Assembly (NCBI GenBank): GCA_020353535.1 | Contig: CP070696.1 | Coordinates: 3,336,777 to 3,400,276, forward strand | Length of the DNA stretch: 63,500 bases | Source: Spirochaetaceae bacterium | Lineage (GTDB): Bacteria > Spirochaetota > Spirochaetia > SZUA-6 > DRHE01 | Direction of reading: 5' to 3' | Shown: positions 8,042 through 16,202 of the stretch, piece by piece | Layout: each line of letters begins with the position of its first letter | How positions within the stretch are numbered: the first letter of the stretch is position 1 | The notes under the pieces: model-generated | Told to the model about the DNA's origin: nothing | The model's database searches: none | What the model saw: the letters and a program-made list of their open reading frames with translations, nothing else | Translations under genes and position numbers: made by a program

Positions 8042-8635
8042 GTGAGAAACACTGGGATTCTGATCTTTGATGATGCGGAGGTGCTCGACTTTTGCGGGCC
8101 CTTCGAGGTTTTCTCGGTAACCAACGAGTTGAACAACTTTGAGCTGTTCAACGTGTTTACCGTTTCCGAGGGCAGGCAGACCATACGGGCAAAGAACGGT
8201 CTCAAGGTCCAACCGGATCACAGCATCCGCCGCTGTCCCGCCCCGGATATCCTACTGATCCCCGGTGGCTGGGGTACCAGAAAACTCATGAAAAACGAGC
8301 CCATGCTTTCCTGGATCCGGACCGTCGCCGCCAGGACCGAGCTGCTCCTGTCTGTGTGTACGGGTTCGCTGGTACTGGCTAAAGCGGGCCTGCTCGACGG
8401 TATGAAGGCCACGACCCATCATGAGGCCATCACGCTTTTGGGTGAGACCGCTCCGAATGCAGAAATTATTTCGGATCAGCGCTTCGTGGATAATGGCTCG
8501 GTGATCGTGTCGGCGGGAATTTCCGCAGGCATCGACATGTGTCTGTACGTGGTGGCAAAGCTGCACGGTGAGGAGGTCGCAAGCCGCACCGCCCTTTATA
8601 TGGAGTATGCGTGGGACAGGGAGAAATGGAGGTGA
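8042..8635 (+). CDS. DJ-1/PfpI-family protein (isonitrile-hydratase/GlxA-like)
   Basis: 197 residues with the class I glutamine-amidotransferase-like fold. The nucleophile elbow is L-S-V-C-T-G-S-L-V-L-A, with Cys near residue 103, followed by A-G-L-L-D-G and A-T-T-H-H, the arrangement of isonitrile hydratase and the amidase half of GlxA-type regulators. There is no HTH tail, so it is an enzyme-type rather than regulator-type member. The N-terminal F-D-D-A-E-V-L-D-F supplies the usual acidic residue. GTG 8042 has an AGGAGG site 8 nt upstream. Confidence 0.72.
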   Translation: MRNTGILIFDDAEVLDFCGPFEVFSVTNELNNFELFNVFTVSEGRQTIRAKNGLKVQPDHSIRRCPAPDILLIPGGWGTRKLMKNEPMLSWIRTVAARTELLLSVCTGSLVLAKAGLLDGMKATTHHEAITLLGETAPNAEIISDQRFVDNGSVIVSAGISAGIDMCLYVVAKLHGEEVASRTALYMEYAWDREKWR

Positions 8636-8690
8636 GTCGCGTATCCTGGCCACGGCGACGCTTCTCGGGTACTATTCCAGAAAGAGGTGA

Positions 8691-9122
8691 GTGAAATCAA
8701 GGGATGGCGGAATGAAGAGACTTCGAAAACTGAAACCAGGAGTTGTGCCGCGACCGTTGAAGATCTGGTTTCTGATCCACTTCGTCGTGGACATTCTCTT
8801 TGCCCTTCCCCTGATGGTTGCTCCCACAGCCTTTCTTTCCGCTCTTGGCTGGAAGGTCGTGGATCCCATCGCCTCCCGCCTAGTGGCCGCGGCGCTGTTG
8901 GGGATAGGGATCGAATCGCTGCTGTCCGTCAAATCCCCGGCTCCGACTTTTGTCGGGCTGCTGAATCTCAAGATCATCTGGTCGTCGGCGGCGATCGCGG
9001 GGTTGGTCGTTTCGCTGGTTTTCGCTGCAGCGCAGACTTCGCGCTTGGCCTGGGCAGTGGCGGGGATATTCCTGATGTTCGACATCGTCTGGATATATTG
9101 GAGAAGGCGAATTGATGAGTGA
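8691..9122 (+). CDS. Small four-helix membrane protein of unknown function
   Basis: 143 residues with a basic N-terminus and four predicted membrane helices (roughly residues 24-45, 55-75, 85-105 and 112-132), ending in a W-R-R-R stop-transfer stretch. I do not recognise the family. GTG 8691 follows AAAGAGGTGA very closely; ATG 8712 would give a protein starting M-K-R-L-R-K and is equally plausible. Its end overlaps the next gene by 8 nt, indicating translational coupling. Confidence 0.5.
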   Translation: MKSRDGGMKRLRKLKPGVVPRPLKIWFLIHFVVDILFALPLMVAPTAFLSALGWKVVDPIASRLVAAALLGIGIESLLSVKSPAPTFVGLLNLKIIWSSAAIAGLVVSLVFAAAQTSRLAWAVAGIFLMFDIVWIYWRRRIDE

Positions 9123-9753
9123 TGCCCTGGCCGAATTGACTCGCTCTCTCCATGAGGAGCAGACGGATATAGAGACTTTGCTGCACTTGGTTGCGGGAAA
9201 CGATGAGGCGGTAAAGTTGATAATCGACGGTCTCACCTTCCCCGTAGAAGCGTACAGGTACAACTGCAATCGGCTGATCGTCAGAGTGGCGGAAACAGCC
9301 CCGGAGAGCGTATACCCCTATTGGCGGAATCTGGCGGGACTTCTGGAGAGCTCCAATACCTATCATCGTTGTTCGGCGATCAACGTCCTGCCGCACCTGA
9401 TCCCTGCGGATGGAGGTTCAAAGTTCGATCGGATGTTCGAGAAATACTTCGGCCGACTGGACGATGACAGCGTGATTCCGCCCTGCTATATAGCCCGCAA
9501 TTGTCCGACCATCGCTTCTCATCGCCCCGATCTTATCCAACGAATCGTATACAAGCTGTTGACCATCGACGATACGCACCACGAGCAGGGACGGAAGGAC
9601 CTGATCAAAGCCGATATCATCCAGGCTCTAGATGCACTGTACGATCGGGCTGGAAATCAGTCTGAGGTGCTGCGATTCGTGGAGGCGCAACTCGACTGCA
9701 GCAGCCCGAAAACCAGGAAGGCCGCCAAAGCATTCTTGAAAGAGCACGCATGA
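9115..9753 (+). CDS. HEAT/ARM-repeat-like helical protein
   Basis: 212 residues, all alpha-helical by composition. Successive helix pairs with Leu/Ile spacing and Asp/Arg turns suggest four or five degenerate HEAT-type repeats. Such solenoids serve as protein-binding scaffolds; a partner is not indicated. ATG 9115 overlaps the end of the upstream membrane protein, and its own stop overlaps the next ATG at 9750 by 4 nt, so the three genes 8691-10004 form a tight operon. Confidence 0.55.
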   Translation: MSDALAELTRSLHEEQTDIETLLHLVAGNDEAVKLIIDGLTFPVEAYRYNCNRLIVRVAETAPESVYPYWRNLAGLLESSNTYHRCSAINVLPHLIPADGGSKFDRMFEKYFGRLDDDSVIPPCYIARNCPTIASHRPDLIQRIVYKLLTIDDTHHEQGRKDLIKADIIQALDALYDRAGNQSEVLRFVEAQLDCSSPKTRKAAKAFLKEHA

Positions 9754-10004
9754 ACTGTAGGATCGGCTGCGCTGCCTGTTGTATCGCCCTTTCCATCTCC
9801 TCCCCCATCCCCGGGATGCCAGAAGGAAAACCCGCGAGCGTCCGCTGTGTACAGCTGAGTGCGGAAAAACTCTGTCTGCTCAATGGTGAACCTGAACGGC
9901 CTTTGGTATGCGTCAATCTGAAGCCGTCGCGACGGATGTGTGGATCCAGTATGGAGGAGGCTATGGAGTATCTACGGGCTCTCGAGGAGGCGACAAAACC
10001 TTAA
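9750..10004 (+). CDS. YkgJ-family cysteine-cluster protein
   Basis: 84 residues. The N-terminus begins C-R-I-G-C-A-A-C-C, the compact Cys cluster of YkgJ-type (UPF0153) proteins, with further Cys at C-V-Q, C-L-L, C-V-N and R-M-C-G. Family members are thought to bind zinc or an iron-sulfur centre; no reaction is established. The I-S-S-P-I-P-G-M-P segment is also typical of this branch. The start overlaps the preceding stop (ATGA). Confidence 0.65.
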   Translation: MNCRIGCAACCIALSISSPIPGMPEGKPASVRCVQLSAEKLCLLNGEPERPLVCVNLKPSRRMCGSSMEEAMEYLRALEEATKP

Positions 10005-10088
10005 AACCCTCAACGATCGGCGGTTCCTCTCTCGGCAGCGATTCACCTTGGCGGGGAGATTACAGGACAGCCAACATCAAGCACGAAA

Positions 10089-10301
10089 TCAATCAGACGT
10101 TTCTTCGCTCTGCTCCGCGTCTTCGGACTCCTCATCCGTCTCTTCCTCAGATTCAACCTCGAGTCCGAGGTATTCCGCGACCAGAGACTCCTCGTCCTGT
10201 TCGTCTCTGTGAAGCTTTCGTTCTTTTTTGGCTTCTTTCTTCTTCTGCTTGGCTAATTCCCGGCGTCGTTTCTGCGCGCTGTATCCGGAACGTCTCGACA
10301 A
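10089..10301 (-). CDS. Small bipolar-charge protein (basic N-half, acidic C-half)
   Basis: 70 residues. Residues 1-34 are strongly basic (S-A-Q-K-R-R-R-E-L-A-K-Q-K-K-K) and residues 35-70 strongly acidic (repeated E-E, D-E-E-S). There is no hydrophobic core, so it is probably disordered and may bind nucleic acid or the ribosome through its basic half. That role is inferred from composition only. TTG 10301 is supported by an AAAGGGG site about 6 nt upstream and a good promoter (plus 10328-10357). Confidence 0.5.
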   Translation of the reverse strand: MSRRSGYSAQKRRRELAKQKKKEAKKERKLHRDEQDEESLVAEYLGLEVESEEETDEESEDAEQSEETSD

Positions 10302-10327
10302 TACGAACCCCTTTCTTGTTCTACAAC

Positions 10328-10357
10328 AGTATATATAATGGAATCCGGGAAGGTCAA
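10328..10357 (-). promoter_or_regulatory. Promoter of the small bipolar-charge gene, overlapping a divergent -10 box
   Basis: On the minus strand TTGACC (plus 10352-10357), an 18-nt spacer and TATACT (plus 10328-10333) precede TTG 10301. A TATAAT for the divergent YdeI-like gene sits in the same spacer at 10334-10339, so the two promoters cannot be occupied together. Confidence 0.45.
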
Positions 10358-10364
10358 TCGCAGG

Positions 10365-10937
10365 ATGCGCCGAGATCTTTTACTTCAGGTAGGCTCCCCT
10401 CAGGAATGGCGGCAATGGCTTCGAGAGAATAGTGAAGAAGCAGCGGAGGTCTGGCTCGAAATCCGCAGGAAGCGATCGATCCGATCCGGAGTCTTCTATG
10501 AAGAGGCCGTAACCGAGGCTCTCTGCTTCGGCTGGATCGATGGAAAGATGAAGAGTGTGGATAAGGATACGTATATATTGAGATTTTCTCCCAGGAGGAA
10601 GAACAGCGTATGGTCGCAAAGCAACAGGGAGAGGGCGGATAAACTCATTGCCGAAGGGCGAATGCAGAAAAAGGGGTTTGAGTCAATCGAGCAGGCCCGC
10701 GCCAACGGCAAGTGGTTTTCTGCCTATTCTTCAAAAGAAAAACCGACAGTTCCGGCCGATCTGGAGCAGGCGCTCTCCAGATATCCCCGGGCTCATCACA
10801 ACTTTTTAGGGATGGCGAATAGCTATCAGACGATGTATGTGCAGTGGGTGCTCGAGGCGAAGAAACCCGAGACTCGTGAACGGCGGATCGCGGAAATCGT
10901 GAGACGTGCGGAGCAGAACAAACGGCCGGGGGAATGA
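10365..10937 (+). CDS. YdeI/OmpD-associated family protein
   Basis: 190 residues. Hallmarks of the YdeI (bacteriocin-resistance-associated) family are visible: W-L-x-E-x-W-L-E-I-R-R-K near the N-terminus, E-A-V-T-E-A-L-C-F-G-W-I-D-G, and R-F-S-P-R-R-x-x-S-V-W-S. The family's molecular activity is unclear. ATG 10365 with GGGAAGG about 10 nt upstream is preferred, because ATG 10338 overlaps the TATAAT -10 box at 10334-10339. Confidence 0.72.
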   Translation: MRRDLLLQVGSPQEWRQWLRENSEEAAEVWLEIRRKRSIRSGVFYEEAVTEALCFGWIDGKMKSVDKDTYILRFSPRRKNSVWSQSNRERADKLIAEGRMQKKGFESIEQARANGKWFSAYSSKEKPTVPADLEQALSRYPRAHHNFLGMANSYQTMYVQWVLEAKKPETRERRIAEIVRRAEQNKRPGE

Positions 10938-10961
10938 GGCTCGACCGGCCTGCGCGTGCGC

Positions 10962-10991
10962 TTATCAGCCCGCATGCACATCTTCTATAAT
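10962..10991 (+). promoter_or_regulatory. Promoter of the PAS histidine kinase gene
   Basis: TTATCA (10962-10967), 18 nt and a perfect TATAAT (10986-10991) lie 25 nt before ATG 11017, which has a GATGAGGA ribosome-binding site. Confidence 0.4.
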
Positions 10992-11016
10992 ACGGGTGCG
11001 AAGCGATGAGGAAACC

Positions 11017-12171
11017 ATGAATTCAAAAACCTATTTTGCACCCCCAAAGAGAGCGCGGCCAGCGACAATTCGGAAGCAACACCGGAGGATTTCCAGCATC
11101 AATACTCTGACCAACGTCCTTTCTGCTGTGCCGGAGTTTGTGGCTGTGCTGAACCAGGAGCGCCAGGTGGTGTACGCGAACAACGCACTCCTGGAGTTTT
11201 TAGACGCTGGATCGCCGCGGTATCTCTGCGGGCGCAGACCGGGGGAGCTGCTGCATTGTGTTCATTCCGCAGAGATGGAACATGGCTGTGGTACGTCGGC
11301 CAGCTGCAGCATCTGCGGCGCCGCACAGGCGATACAGGAAACCCAAAGCACAAACGCTTCCTCGACCCGAGAGTGCACCATCGTGACCCGGGATCAGGGA
11401 AAAGAACTGACCTACAACTTCCGAATCATGGCGACTCCCTTCCTGATCGAGGAACAACGGTTCGTGCTGTTGAGTCTGAGCGATATCGGAGAGCAAAAAC
11501 GAAAGGGAGCACTTGAGAGGATTTTCTTTCACGATATATTGAACACCGCAACGAGTTTGAAGGTGTATATCGACCTGGTCAAGAGAAGCTCCAGAGTCGA
11601 TGCTTCCCTTCGCTTCGTGGACGATCTAGAGGCGATCACAGATTCCTTGATCGAGGAGATCCAGAGCCAGAAGATGCTCGTTTCGGCGGAGAACGGCACC
11701 CTGGAGGTGCAGAAAAATCTCATCAGCTCAAAAGAGCTGGTCGAGCATATTCTCAAGCTGTTTATCCACGACGAACTTGCCGATGGCAAAAAATTCGAAA
11801 TCGCTTCGTTTTCCGAACCGCTGACCTTCATCAGTGACGAAGCGATCCTGCGCCGCGTGCTGGTAAACGCCGTGAAGAACGCTCTGGAGGCTGCGCCCAA
11901 GAGCTCCTTAGTTACCATCGGATTTGGCGGCAGCAGTGCGGCGATCAGGTTTTCCGTGCACAACCATGGTACAATCGACGAAGCAGTGCAGACCAGCATT
12001 TTCAGACGCTACTATTCGACAAAAGGACGGGGCAGGGGATTGGGCACCTACAGTATGAAGCTATTGACCGAGGAATATCTGGGAGGGGAAGTTTTCTTTG
12101 AATCCTCCGACGACGCAGGTACTACCTTTACCTTTGTCATTCCCAATGTGGGAGCTTCGGGTGCTCCGTAG
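11017..12171 (+). CDS. PAS-domain sensor histidine kinase with a Cys cluster
   Basis: 384 residues, soluble, with no membrane segment. A PAS domain spans about residues 35-155. It carries Cys71, Cys81, Cys91, Cys97 and Cys100, the last three in H-G-C-G-T-S-A-S-C-S-I-C-G, an arrangement suited to a metal, haem or redox sensor. The phospho-acceptor is probably His172 in F-F-H-D-I-L-N. The ATPase domain follows, with the N-box V-N-A-V-K-N-A-L-E-A and the glycine box G-R-G-L-G-T-Y. No response regulator gene is adjacent. ATG 11017 is chosen for its ribosome-binding site and promoter. The GNAT gene after it starts 27 nt downstream. Confidence 0.78.
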   Translation: MNSKTYFAPPKRARPATIRKQHRRISSINTLTNVLSAVPEFVAVLNQERQVVYANNALLEFLDAGSPRYLCGRRPGELLHCVHSAEMEHGCGTSASCSICGAAQAIQETQSTNASSTRECTIVTRDQGKELTYNFRIMATPFLIEEQRFVLLSLSDIGEQKRKGALERIFFHDILNTATSLKVYIDLVKRSSRVDASLRFVDDLEAITDSLIEEIQSQKMLVSAENGTLEVQKNLISSKELVEHILKLFIHDELADGKKFEIASFSEPLTFISDEAILRRVLVNAVKNALEAAPKSSLVTIGFGGSSAAIRFSVHNHGTIDEAVQTSIFRRYYSTKGRGRGLGTYSMKLLTEEYLGGEVFFESSDDAGTTFTFVIPNVGASGAP

Positions 12172-12197
12172 AAAAACTAAGCAACACGAAGAATAGG

Positions 12198-12662
12198 ATG
12201 ATCGAAATTCGAGAAGCCCGGCCGGAGGACCTCGACGCAATCGTATCGCTTCTGGGAGAGCTGAAGGATGTTACGCTCTCCTCCGCTCCCATAGCGCCCG
12301 CCGCCGTGCGCAAAACCTACCAGAGGATGCTGCGCTTTCCTGAAGTTTACAGGAACTGTGTGGCCGTGGAAAACAGCCGGGTTGTGGGGCTGATATCGAT
12401 GGTATTGTACAAGACGCTTTTACACGCAGGAGGTACGGCGCTGATCAACGAACTGGTCGTCTCTGAGAGCGCAAGACGTCGGGGGATTGGCAGGAAACTC
12501 GTAGAGGCGGCGATCGCCGTGGCCCGGGTGCGAGGTATGGAGGAGATCGAGGTGGGAACCGAGACCGGCAACCATGTCGCCCGGCGATTTTACAAGAGCA
12601 TGGGATTCGGCCAAGAGTACCTGTTGTTCGGCAGGGAGTTTGAGCGCCCCCGGAGCTTCTAA
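12198..12662 (+). CDS. GNAT-family N-acetyltransferase
   Basis: 154 residues, beginning I-E-I-R-E-A-R-P-E-D as in many RimI-like enzymes. The acetyl-CoA loop is R-R-R-G-I-G-R-K-L near residue 95, and the C-terminal F-Y-K-S-M-G-F motif is present. ATG 12198 has AATAGG just upstream. Its last four bases overlap the convergent GNAT gene on the other strand. Substrate unknown. Confidence 0.72.
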   Translation: MIEIREARPEDLDAIVSLLGELKDVTLSSAPIAPAAVRKTYQRMLRFPEVYRNCVAVENSRVVGLISMVLYKTLLHAGGTALINELVVSESARRRGIGRKLVEAAIAVARVRGMEEIEVGTETGNHVARRFYKSMGFGQEYLLFGREFERPRSF

Positions 12663-13102
12663 AGGCGCTTTTCCATGGTTACGGTTCGGCCGAAGGACTT
12701 GTTGACCTGCTCCCCTACTCGGCGGTAGCCCTTTTTCCTGTAAAAGGACACCGCCGTCAGGCTGGAGTCAACCGTGATAGTTCGCCGGCCTTCGATTCTG
12801 GCCTGGTTCTCGACAAAATCCAATAGCTTACTGCCGACTCCGCTACCCTGCTTGTCCGGCGACACGAAAAAGTTGTACACCCGCCCGTCTTCCAAGCCGA
12901 TGGTACCAAACACCGCTCCTTGATCCTCATAGATGAAAATTTTGCGCCTCCTGGCCAGGACACGGAGTTGCTGCGGTGAAAATGAATTTGTTAAGTTGCC
13001 GATGATCTCCAAGTCGTAATCGGCCAGATTGGAAACCAGCAGGGTGTTTTGTATCAGGGCGCTGACGCGCTGAAGGTCTCTCTCCCGGATTTGACGGATC
13101 AT
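12659..13102 (-). CDS. GNAT-family N-acetyltransferase
   Basis: 147 residues. The acetyl-CoA loop reads [11 protein letters not shown] near residue 88, with V-Y-N-F-F-V before it and S-F-Y-R-K-K-G-Y near the C-terminus. It converges on and overlaps the preceding GNAT gene by 4 nt, an arrangement that leaves no room for a terminator. It is divergent from glnS with about 125 nt between the starts. Confidence 0.72.
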   Translation of the reverse strand: MIRQIRERDLQRVSALIQNTLLVSNLADYDLEIIGNLTNSFSPQQLRVLARRRKIFIYEDQGAVFGTIGLEDGRVYNFFVSPDKQGSGVGSKLLDFVENQARIEGRRTITVDSSLTAVSFYRKKGYRRVGEQVNKSFGRTVTMEKRL

Positions 13103-13183
13103 CTTCGGACTCTGGAAAAAACCAGCTATTTATGCTAGAATCAGCGCTCCCGAGTCAAGCGGTGATTCGGGAAAAGCAGTCGA

Positions 13184-13211
13184 TTGACACAACGATCCTA
13201 GTCACTATTAA
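13184..13211 (+). promoter_or_regulatory. Promoter of glnS
   Basis: TTGACA (13184-13189), 16 nt and TATTAA (13206-13211) precede GTG 13228. The predicted transcript begins near 13218, which rules out in-frame start codons at 13132 and beyond and gives a leader of about 10 nt. Confidence 0.5.
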
Positions 13212-13227
13212 AGTAGAGAACGAACCA

Positions 13228-14949
13228 GTGGGCTCCGAGAACCGTACACCGGAAGGAAAGAAAAACTCTTTCGACTTCATTCGTGCAATCATCAACGAAG
13301 ATATCCGCAACAACAAACGGGGAGGTCGGGTTCATACCCGCTTTCCTCCGGAACCGAACGGATACCTGCATATCGGTCATGCCAAATCGATCTGTCTGAA
13401 CTTCGGCATCGCGGCGGAATATTCGGGTTTGTGCAACCTGCGCTTCGATGACACCAACCCCACCAAGGAAGAGGTGGAGTACGTCGATTCGATCAAGGAA
13501 GATGTGCGCTGGCTCGGCTTCGATTGGGATGATCGGGAGTACTACGCCTCGGATTACTTCCAGCAGCTGCACGATTTTGCGGTGCGCTTGATAAAAGGCG
13601 GAAAAGCCTACGTAGACAGTCTGACGGCGGAAGAGATCCGGGAATACCGCGGAACCCTCACCGAGCCTGGGAAAAACAGCCCCTTTCGCGACCGTTCGGT
13701 GGAAGAGAACCTGGAACTGTTCGAAGGCATGCGCAGCGGGAAATTCAAGGAGGGGGAACACGTGCTGCGGGCCAAGATCGATATGGGTTCCCCCAACATG
13801 AACATGCGGGATCCCACGATCTACCGTATTCGCTATGCTCCGCATCACCGTACCGGGTCGACCTGGTGCATCTACCCGATGTACGACTACGCCCATCCGC
13901 TCTCCGATGCCATCGAGGGCATCAGCCACTCGATCTGTACGCTCGAGTTCGAGAACAACCGACCGTTGTACGACTGGTTCATCGCCCAGTTGGATTTCAA
14001 GGAACCGCCGCAGCAGATCGAGTTCGCCCGTCTCAACCTCAGCCACACGATCATGAGCAAGCGCAAACTGCTCCAGTTGGTCCAGGAGGCTGTGGTCTCT
14101 GGTTGGGATGATCCGCGTATGCCGACACTGTCGGGGATGCGCCGCCGCGGCTATACAGCGGAGGCGATCCGGGCCTTCGCCGAGCGTGTCGGAGTATCCA
14201 AGACCAACAGCACCGTCGATCTGTCCTTTTTGGAGTATTTTATCCGGGAGGACCTGAACAAACGGGCGCCCAGGGTCATGGCCGTGCTGCGCCCGTTGAA
14301 GCTGATCATCGAAAATTATCCGGAAGGAGAGTTCGAGGAGCTCGAGGCTGAGAACAATCCCGAGGATCCCGCTGCCGGCAGCCGTACCCTGCCATTTGGG
14401 CGAGTCCTCTACATAGAGCAGGAAGACTTCCGCGAAGACCCACCGAAAAAATATTTCCGCCTGTCTCCTGGCCGGGAGGTTCGCTTGAAACACGCCTACT
14501 ACGTCACCTGTACCGGCGTGGCGAAGGATGAACGTACCGGGGAAATTCTGGAGGTTCACTGCAGCTACGATCCGGATACGCGCGGGGGATGGTCGGAAGA
14601 CGGGCGCAAAATTCGGGGAACCCTGCACTGGGTTTCAGCTGCACACGCCCTGGATGCGGAAATTCGCCTCTATGATGTACTGTTCAGCCGAGAGAATCCG
14701 GATGAAGTCGGGGATTTCAAAGACGCTTTGAATCCGAACTCCCTGGAAGTTCTCAAAGATGCGAAAGTGGAACCCTCCCTAAACGGTACCGAACCGGGAG
14801 CCCGTTATCAGTTCCTGAGGCAGGGGTACTTCTGTGTGGATCCGGATTCGAGGGAAAACAGGCTGGTTTTCAATCAGACCGTGACACTACGGGACACTTG
14901 GGCTAAGATAGAGAAGTCACTGCAGGGTGGTGAACAAGAGGGAGATTGA
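13228..14949 (+). CDS. glnS: Glutaminyl-tRNA synthetase
   Basis: 573 residues from GTG 13228, close to the E. coli enzyme. It charges tRNA-Gln with glutamine using ATP in the cytosol. Class I signatures are [15 protein letters not shown] (residues about 40-55) and the KMSKS-type I-M-S-K-R-K-L near 275. The glutamine-specific spacing, R-F-D-D-T-N-P motif and two C-terminal beta-barrel domains ([14 protein letters not shown]) separate it from GluRS. Reading further upstream to 13132 would place the promoter inside the gene. It ends overlapping the DUF1883 gene region, which probably forms an operon with it. Confidence 0.93.
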   Translation: MGSENRTPEGKKNSFDFIRAIINEDIRNNKRGGRVHTRFPPEPNGYLHIGHAKSICLNFGIAAEYSGLCNLRFDDTNPTKEEVEYVDSIKEDVRWLGFDWDDREYYASDYFQQLHDFAVRLIKGGKAYVDSLTAEEIREYRGTLTEPGKNSPFRDRSVEENLELFEGMRSGKFKEGEHVLRAKIDMGSPNMNMRDPTIYRIRYAPHHRTGSTWCIYPMYDYAHPLSDAIEGISHSICTLEFENNRPLYDWFIAQLDFKEPPQQIEFARLNLSHTIMSKRKLLQLVQEAVVSGWDDPRMPTLSGMRRRGYTAEAIRAFAERVGVSKTNSTVDLSFLEYFIREDLNKRAPRVMAVLRPLKLIIENYPEGEFEELEAENNPEDPAAGSRTLPFGRVLYIEQEDFREDPPKKYFRLSPGREVRLKHAYYVTCTGVAKDERTGEILEVHCSYDPDTRGGWSEDGRKIRGTLHWVSAAHALDAEIRLYDVLFSRENPDEVGDFKDALNPNSLEVLKDAKVEPSLNGTEPGARYQFLRQGYFCVDPDSRENRLVFNQTVTLRDTWAKIEKSLQGGEQEGD

Positions 14950-14951
14950 AG

Positions 14952-15227
14952 GTGAACTATCTGCACTACAAAGTAAATGCGGGTCCCACAAAAGTCATCA
15001 AGGTCTCTCTGTCCGACAAAGCGAATGTGCGGCTTCTCGATACATTGAACTACTACAAGTACCGTTTAGGTAAATCGTATCAGAGCAACAGCGAACACAC
15101 GGACAAGATCGCCTGCACCTTCACACCACCCCACAAGGGTGAGTGGCATGTCATCGTGGATCTGACCGGCCAGGGCTCTGAGGTACGAGCCTTCGTGGAA
15201 GTGGTAGACGGTGCTCAGAAGTTGTGA
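14952..15227 (+). CDS. DUF1883-domain protein
   Basis: 91 residues. The pattern H-Y-K-V-N-A-G near the N-terminus, A-N-V-R-L-L-D-T in the middle, and H-K-G-E-W-H-V-I-V-D-L followed by V-R-A-F-V-E-V-V matches the DUF1883 beta-sandwich found alone or fused to TIR-like domains elsewhere. Function unknown. GTG 14952 sits 7 nt after AGAGGGAG; TTG 14946 overlaps the glnS stop but is too close to that site. Confidence 0.65.
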   Translation: MNYLHYKVNAGPTKVIKVSLSDKANVRLLDTLNYYKYRLGKSYQSNSEHTDKIACTFTPPHKGEWHVIVDLTGQGSEVRAFVEVVDGAQKL

Positions 15228-15257
15228 AATAATACAAAACCTCGAGGGGAGGATTGA

Positions 15258-15440
15258 ATGCCCGGCGTAAAGGACGAACTTGCGGAAAAAAAGAGGAAGC
15301 TTCAAGAGCTGATTCGGGCCCGTTCCAAGGCCACCTGCTCGTCGGTGGTATCCACGGAGATCGATGTCCGCAGGGAAACGGAAATAGAAGAGCTGGAGGA
15401 GCAGATCCAGGAGCTTGAGCAGAAGAACAAGGCCAGGTAG
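15258..15440 (+). CDS. Small coiled-coil protein
   Basis: 60 residues, almost entirely charged helix with heptad Leu spacing (E-E-L-E-E-Q-I-Q-E-L-E-Q), plus one Cys in the middle (A-T-C-S-S-V-V). I do not recognise it. ATG 15258 is well supported by GAGGGGAGGA 5-7 nt upstream. It precedes the msrA selenoprotein candidate by 17 nt and is probably on the same message. Confidence 0.55.
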   Translation: MPGVKDELAEKKRKLQELIRARSKATCSSVVSTEIDVRRETEIEELEEQIQELEQKNKAR

Positions 15441-15457
15441 CCCTCGGTGTCCCCATC

Positions 15458-16195
15458 ATGAGACGGCTTCTCATTGTCTTTCCGGCGGTGCTCCTATTCT
15501 CCGCTTGTCTGCCACAAAGGTTGGTTGATACCGGCGATGAAGGATCGCCGACACCTCACTCGCGGACCTGGCAGGGGGAAACCAATCCCGAGATCGAAAC
15601 TGCTACCTTCGCCCTGGGGTGATTCTGGGGCCCGGATGCCCAGTTTGGGCAGATGCCAGGAGTTGTTCGTACCCGGGTCGGCTACGCCGGTGGTACGACG
15701 GACAATCCAACCTACTACAGTATCGGGGATCACTCGGAGTCGATCCAGATCGATTATGATCCAAAGCTGGTTTCCTACGCCGAGCTCCTCGATGTTTTCT
15801 GGAGCGCCCATAATCCGCGGACTTCCTCGTTTTCTCGCCAATATCGATCGCTGATCTTCGTTCACAATGATCGGCAGCGGCGGCTTGCTGTGGAAACGAA
15901 GAACAAGCTCAAAAAGGGCGGAACGGTGTACACCGATATCGTTGCCTTCTCCGAGTTTTATCTGGCCGAGGACTATCACCAGAAGTACTACCTGCGCAAT
16001 ACTGAGAAGCTGATGGGGGAGTTGAGGCCGCTGTACCCGCAGGAAGAGGAGTTCATAAACTCCACGGCGGTGGCTCGCCTGAACGGCTACATCGGCGGAT
16101 TCGGCACCCTGGATCAGCTGGAGCGGGAACTGGACAGCTTCGGATTGTCAGAGCGGGCCGAACACTACCTCAGAGGCCGGATATCCCGCAGATAG
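15458..16195 (+). CDS. msrA: Peptide-methionine (S)-S-oxide reductase, putative selenoprotein and lipoprotein
   Basis: Read with TGA 15620-15622 as selenocysteine, the frame gives 245 residues. Residues 1-17 are a lipoprotein signal (L-L-F-S-A-C, Cys17), so the enzyme would sit on a membrane outside the cytosol. The catalytic motif is A-L-G-U-F-W-G with U at residue 55, where MsrA enzymes have Cys. Downstream follow V-G-Y-A-G-G, N-P-T-Y, H-S-E-S, Q-Y-R-S and A-E-D-Y-H-Q-K-Y, all family hallmarks. No Cys occurs after residue 17, so there is no resolving Cys. The usual Asp in D-x-G-x-Q-Y-R-S reads Ser. A hairpin follows the TGA (15637-15651). The alternative is a nonsense-mutated pseudogene, less likely given the intact remainder and the hairpin. 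Confidence 0.75.
15637..15651 (+). promoter_or_regulatory. Candidate bacterial SECIS hairpin in msrA
   Basis: TGCCCA (15637-15642) and TGGGCA (15646-15651) pair perfectly around the loop GTT. The loop starts 20 nt after the TGA, inside the 16-37 nt range described for bacterial SECIS elements, and its first base is G. CTGG (15625-15628) and CCAG (15656-15659) can extend the stem below an internal loop. Confidence 0.6.
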
Positions 16196-16202
16196 TGCGA
16201 TC

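Noticed and set aside
13132..13227. In-frame extension of glnS to ATG 13132
   Set aside because: A TTGACA/TATTAA promoter lies inside it, and the extra residues match no GlnRS domain.
13198..14628. A 476-codon open frame on the minus strand opposite glnS
   Set aside because: It is an antisense shadow of a strongly conserved gene, with no start context and no recognisable motif.
15620..15622. The TGA as an ordinary stop, with a shorter protein starting at 15653
   Set aside because: That protein would lack the catalytic centre, and the upstream 54 codons continue the same MsrA frame with a lipoprotein signal.
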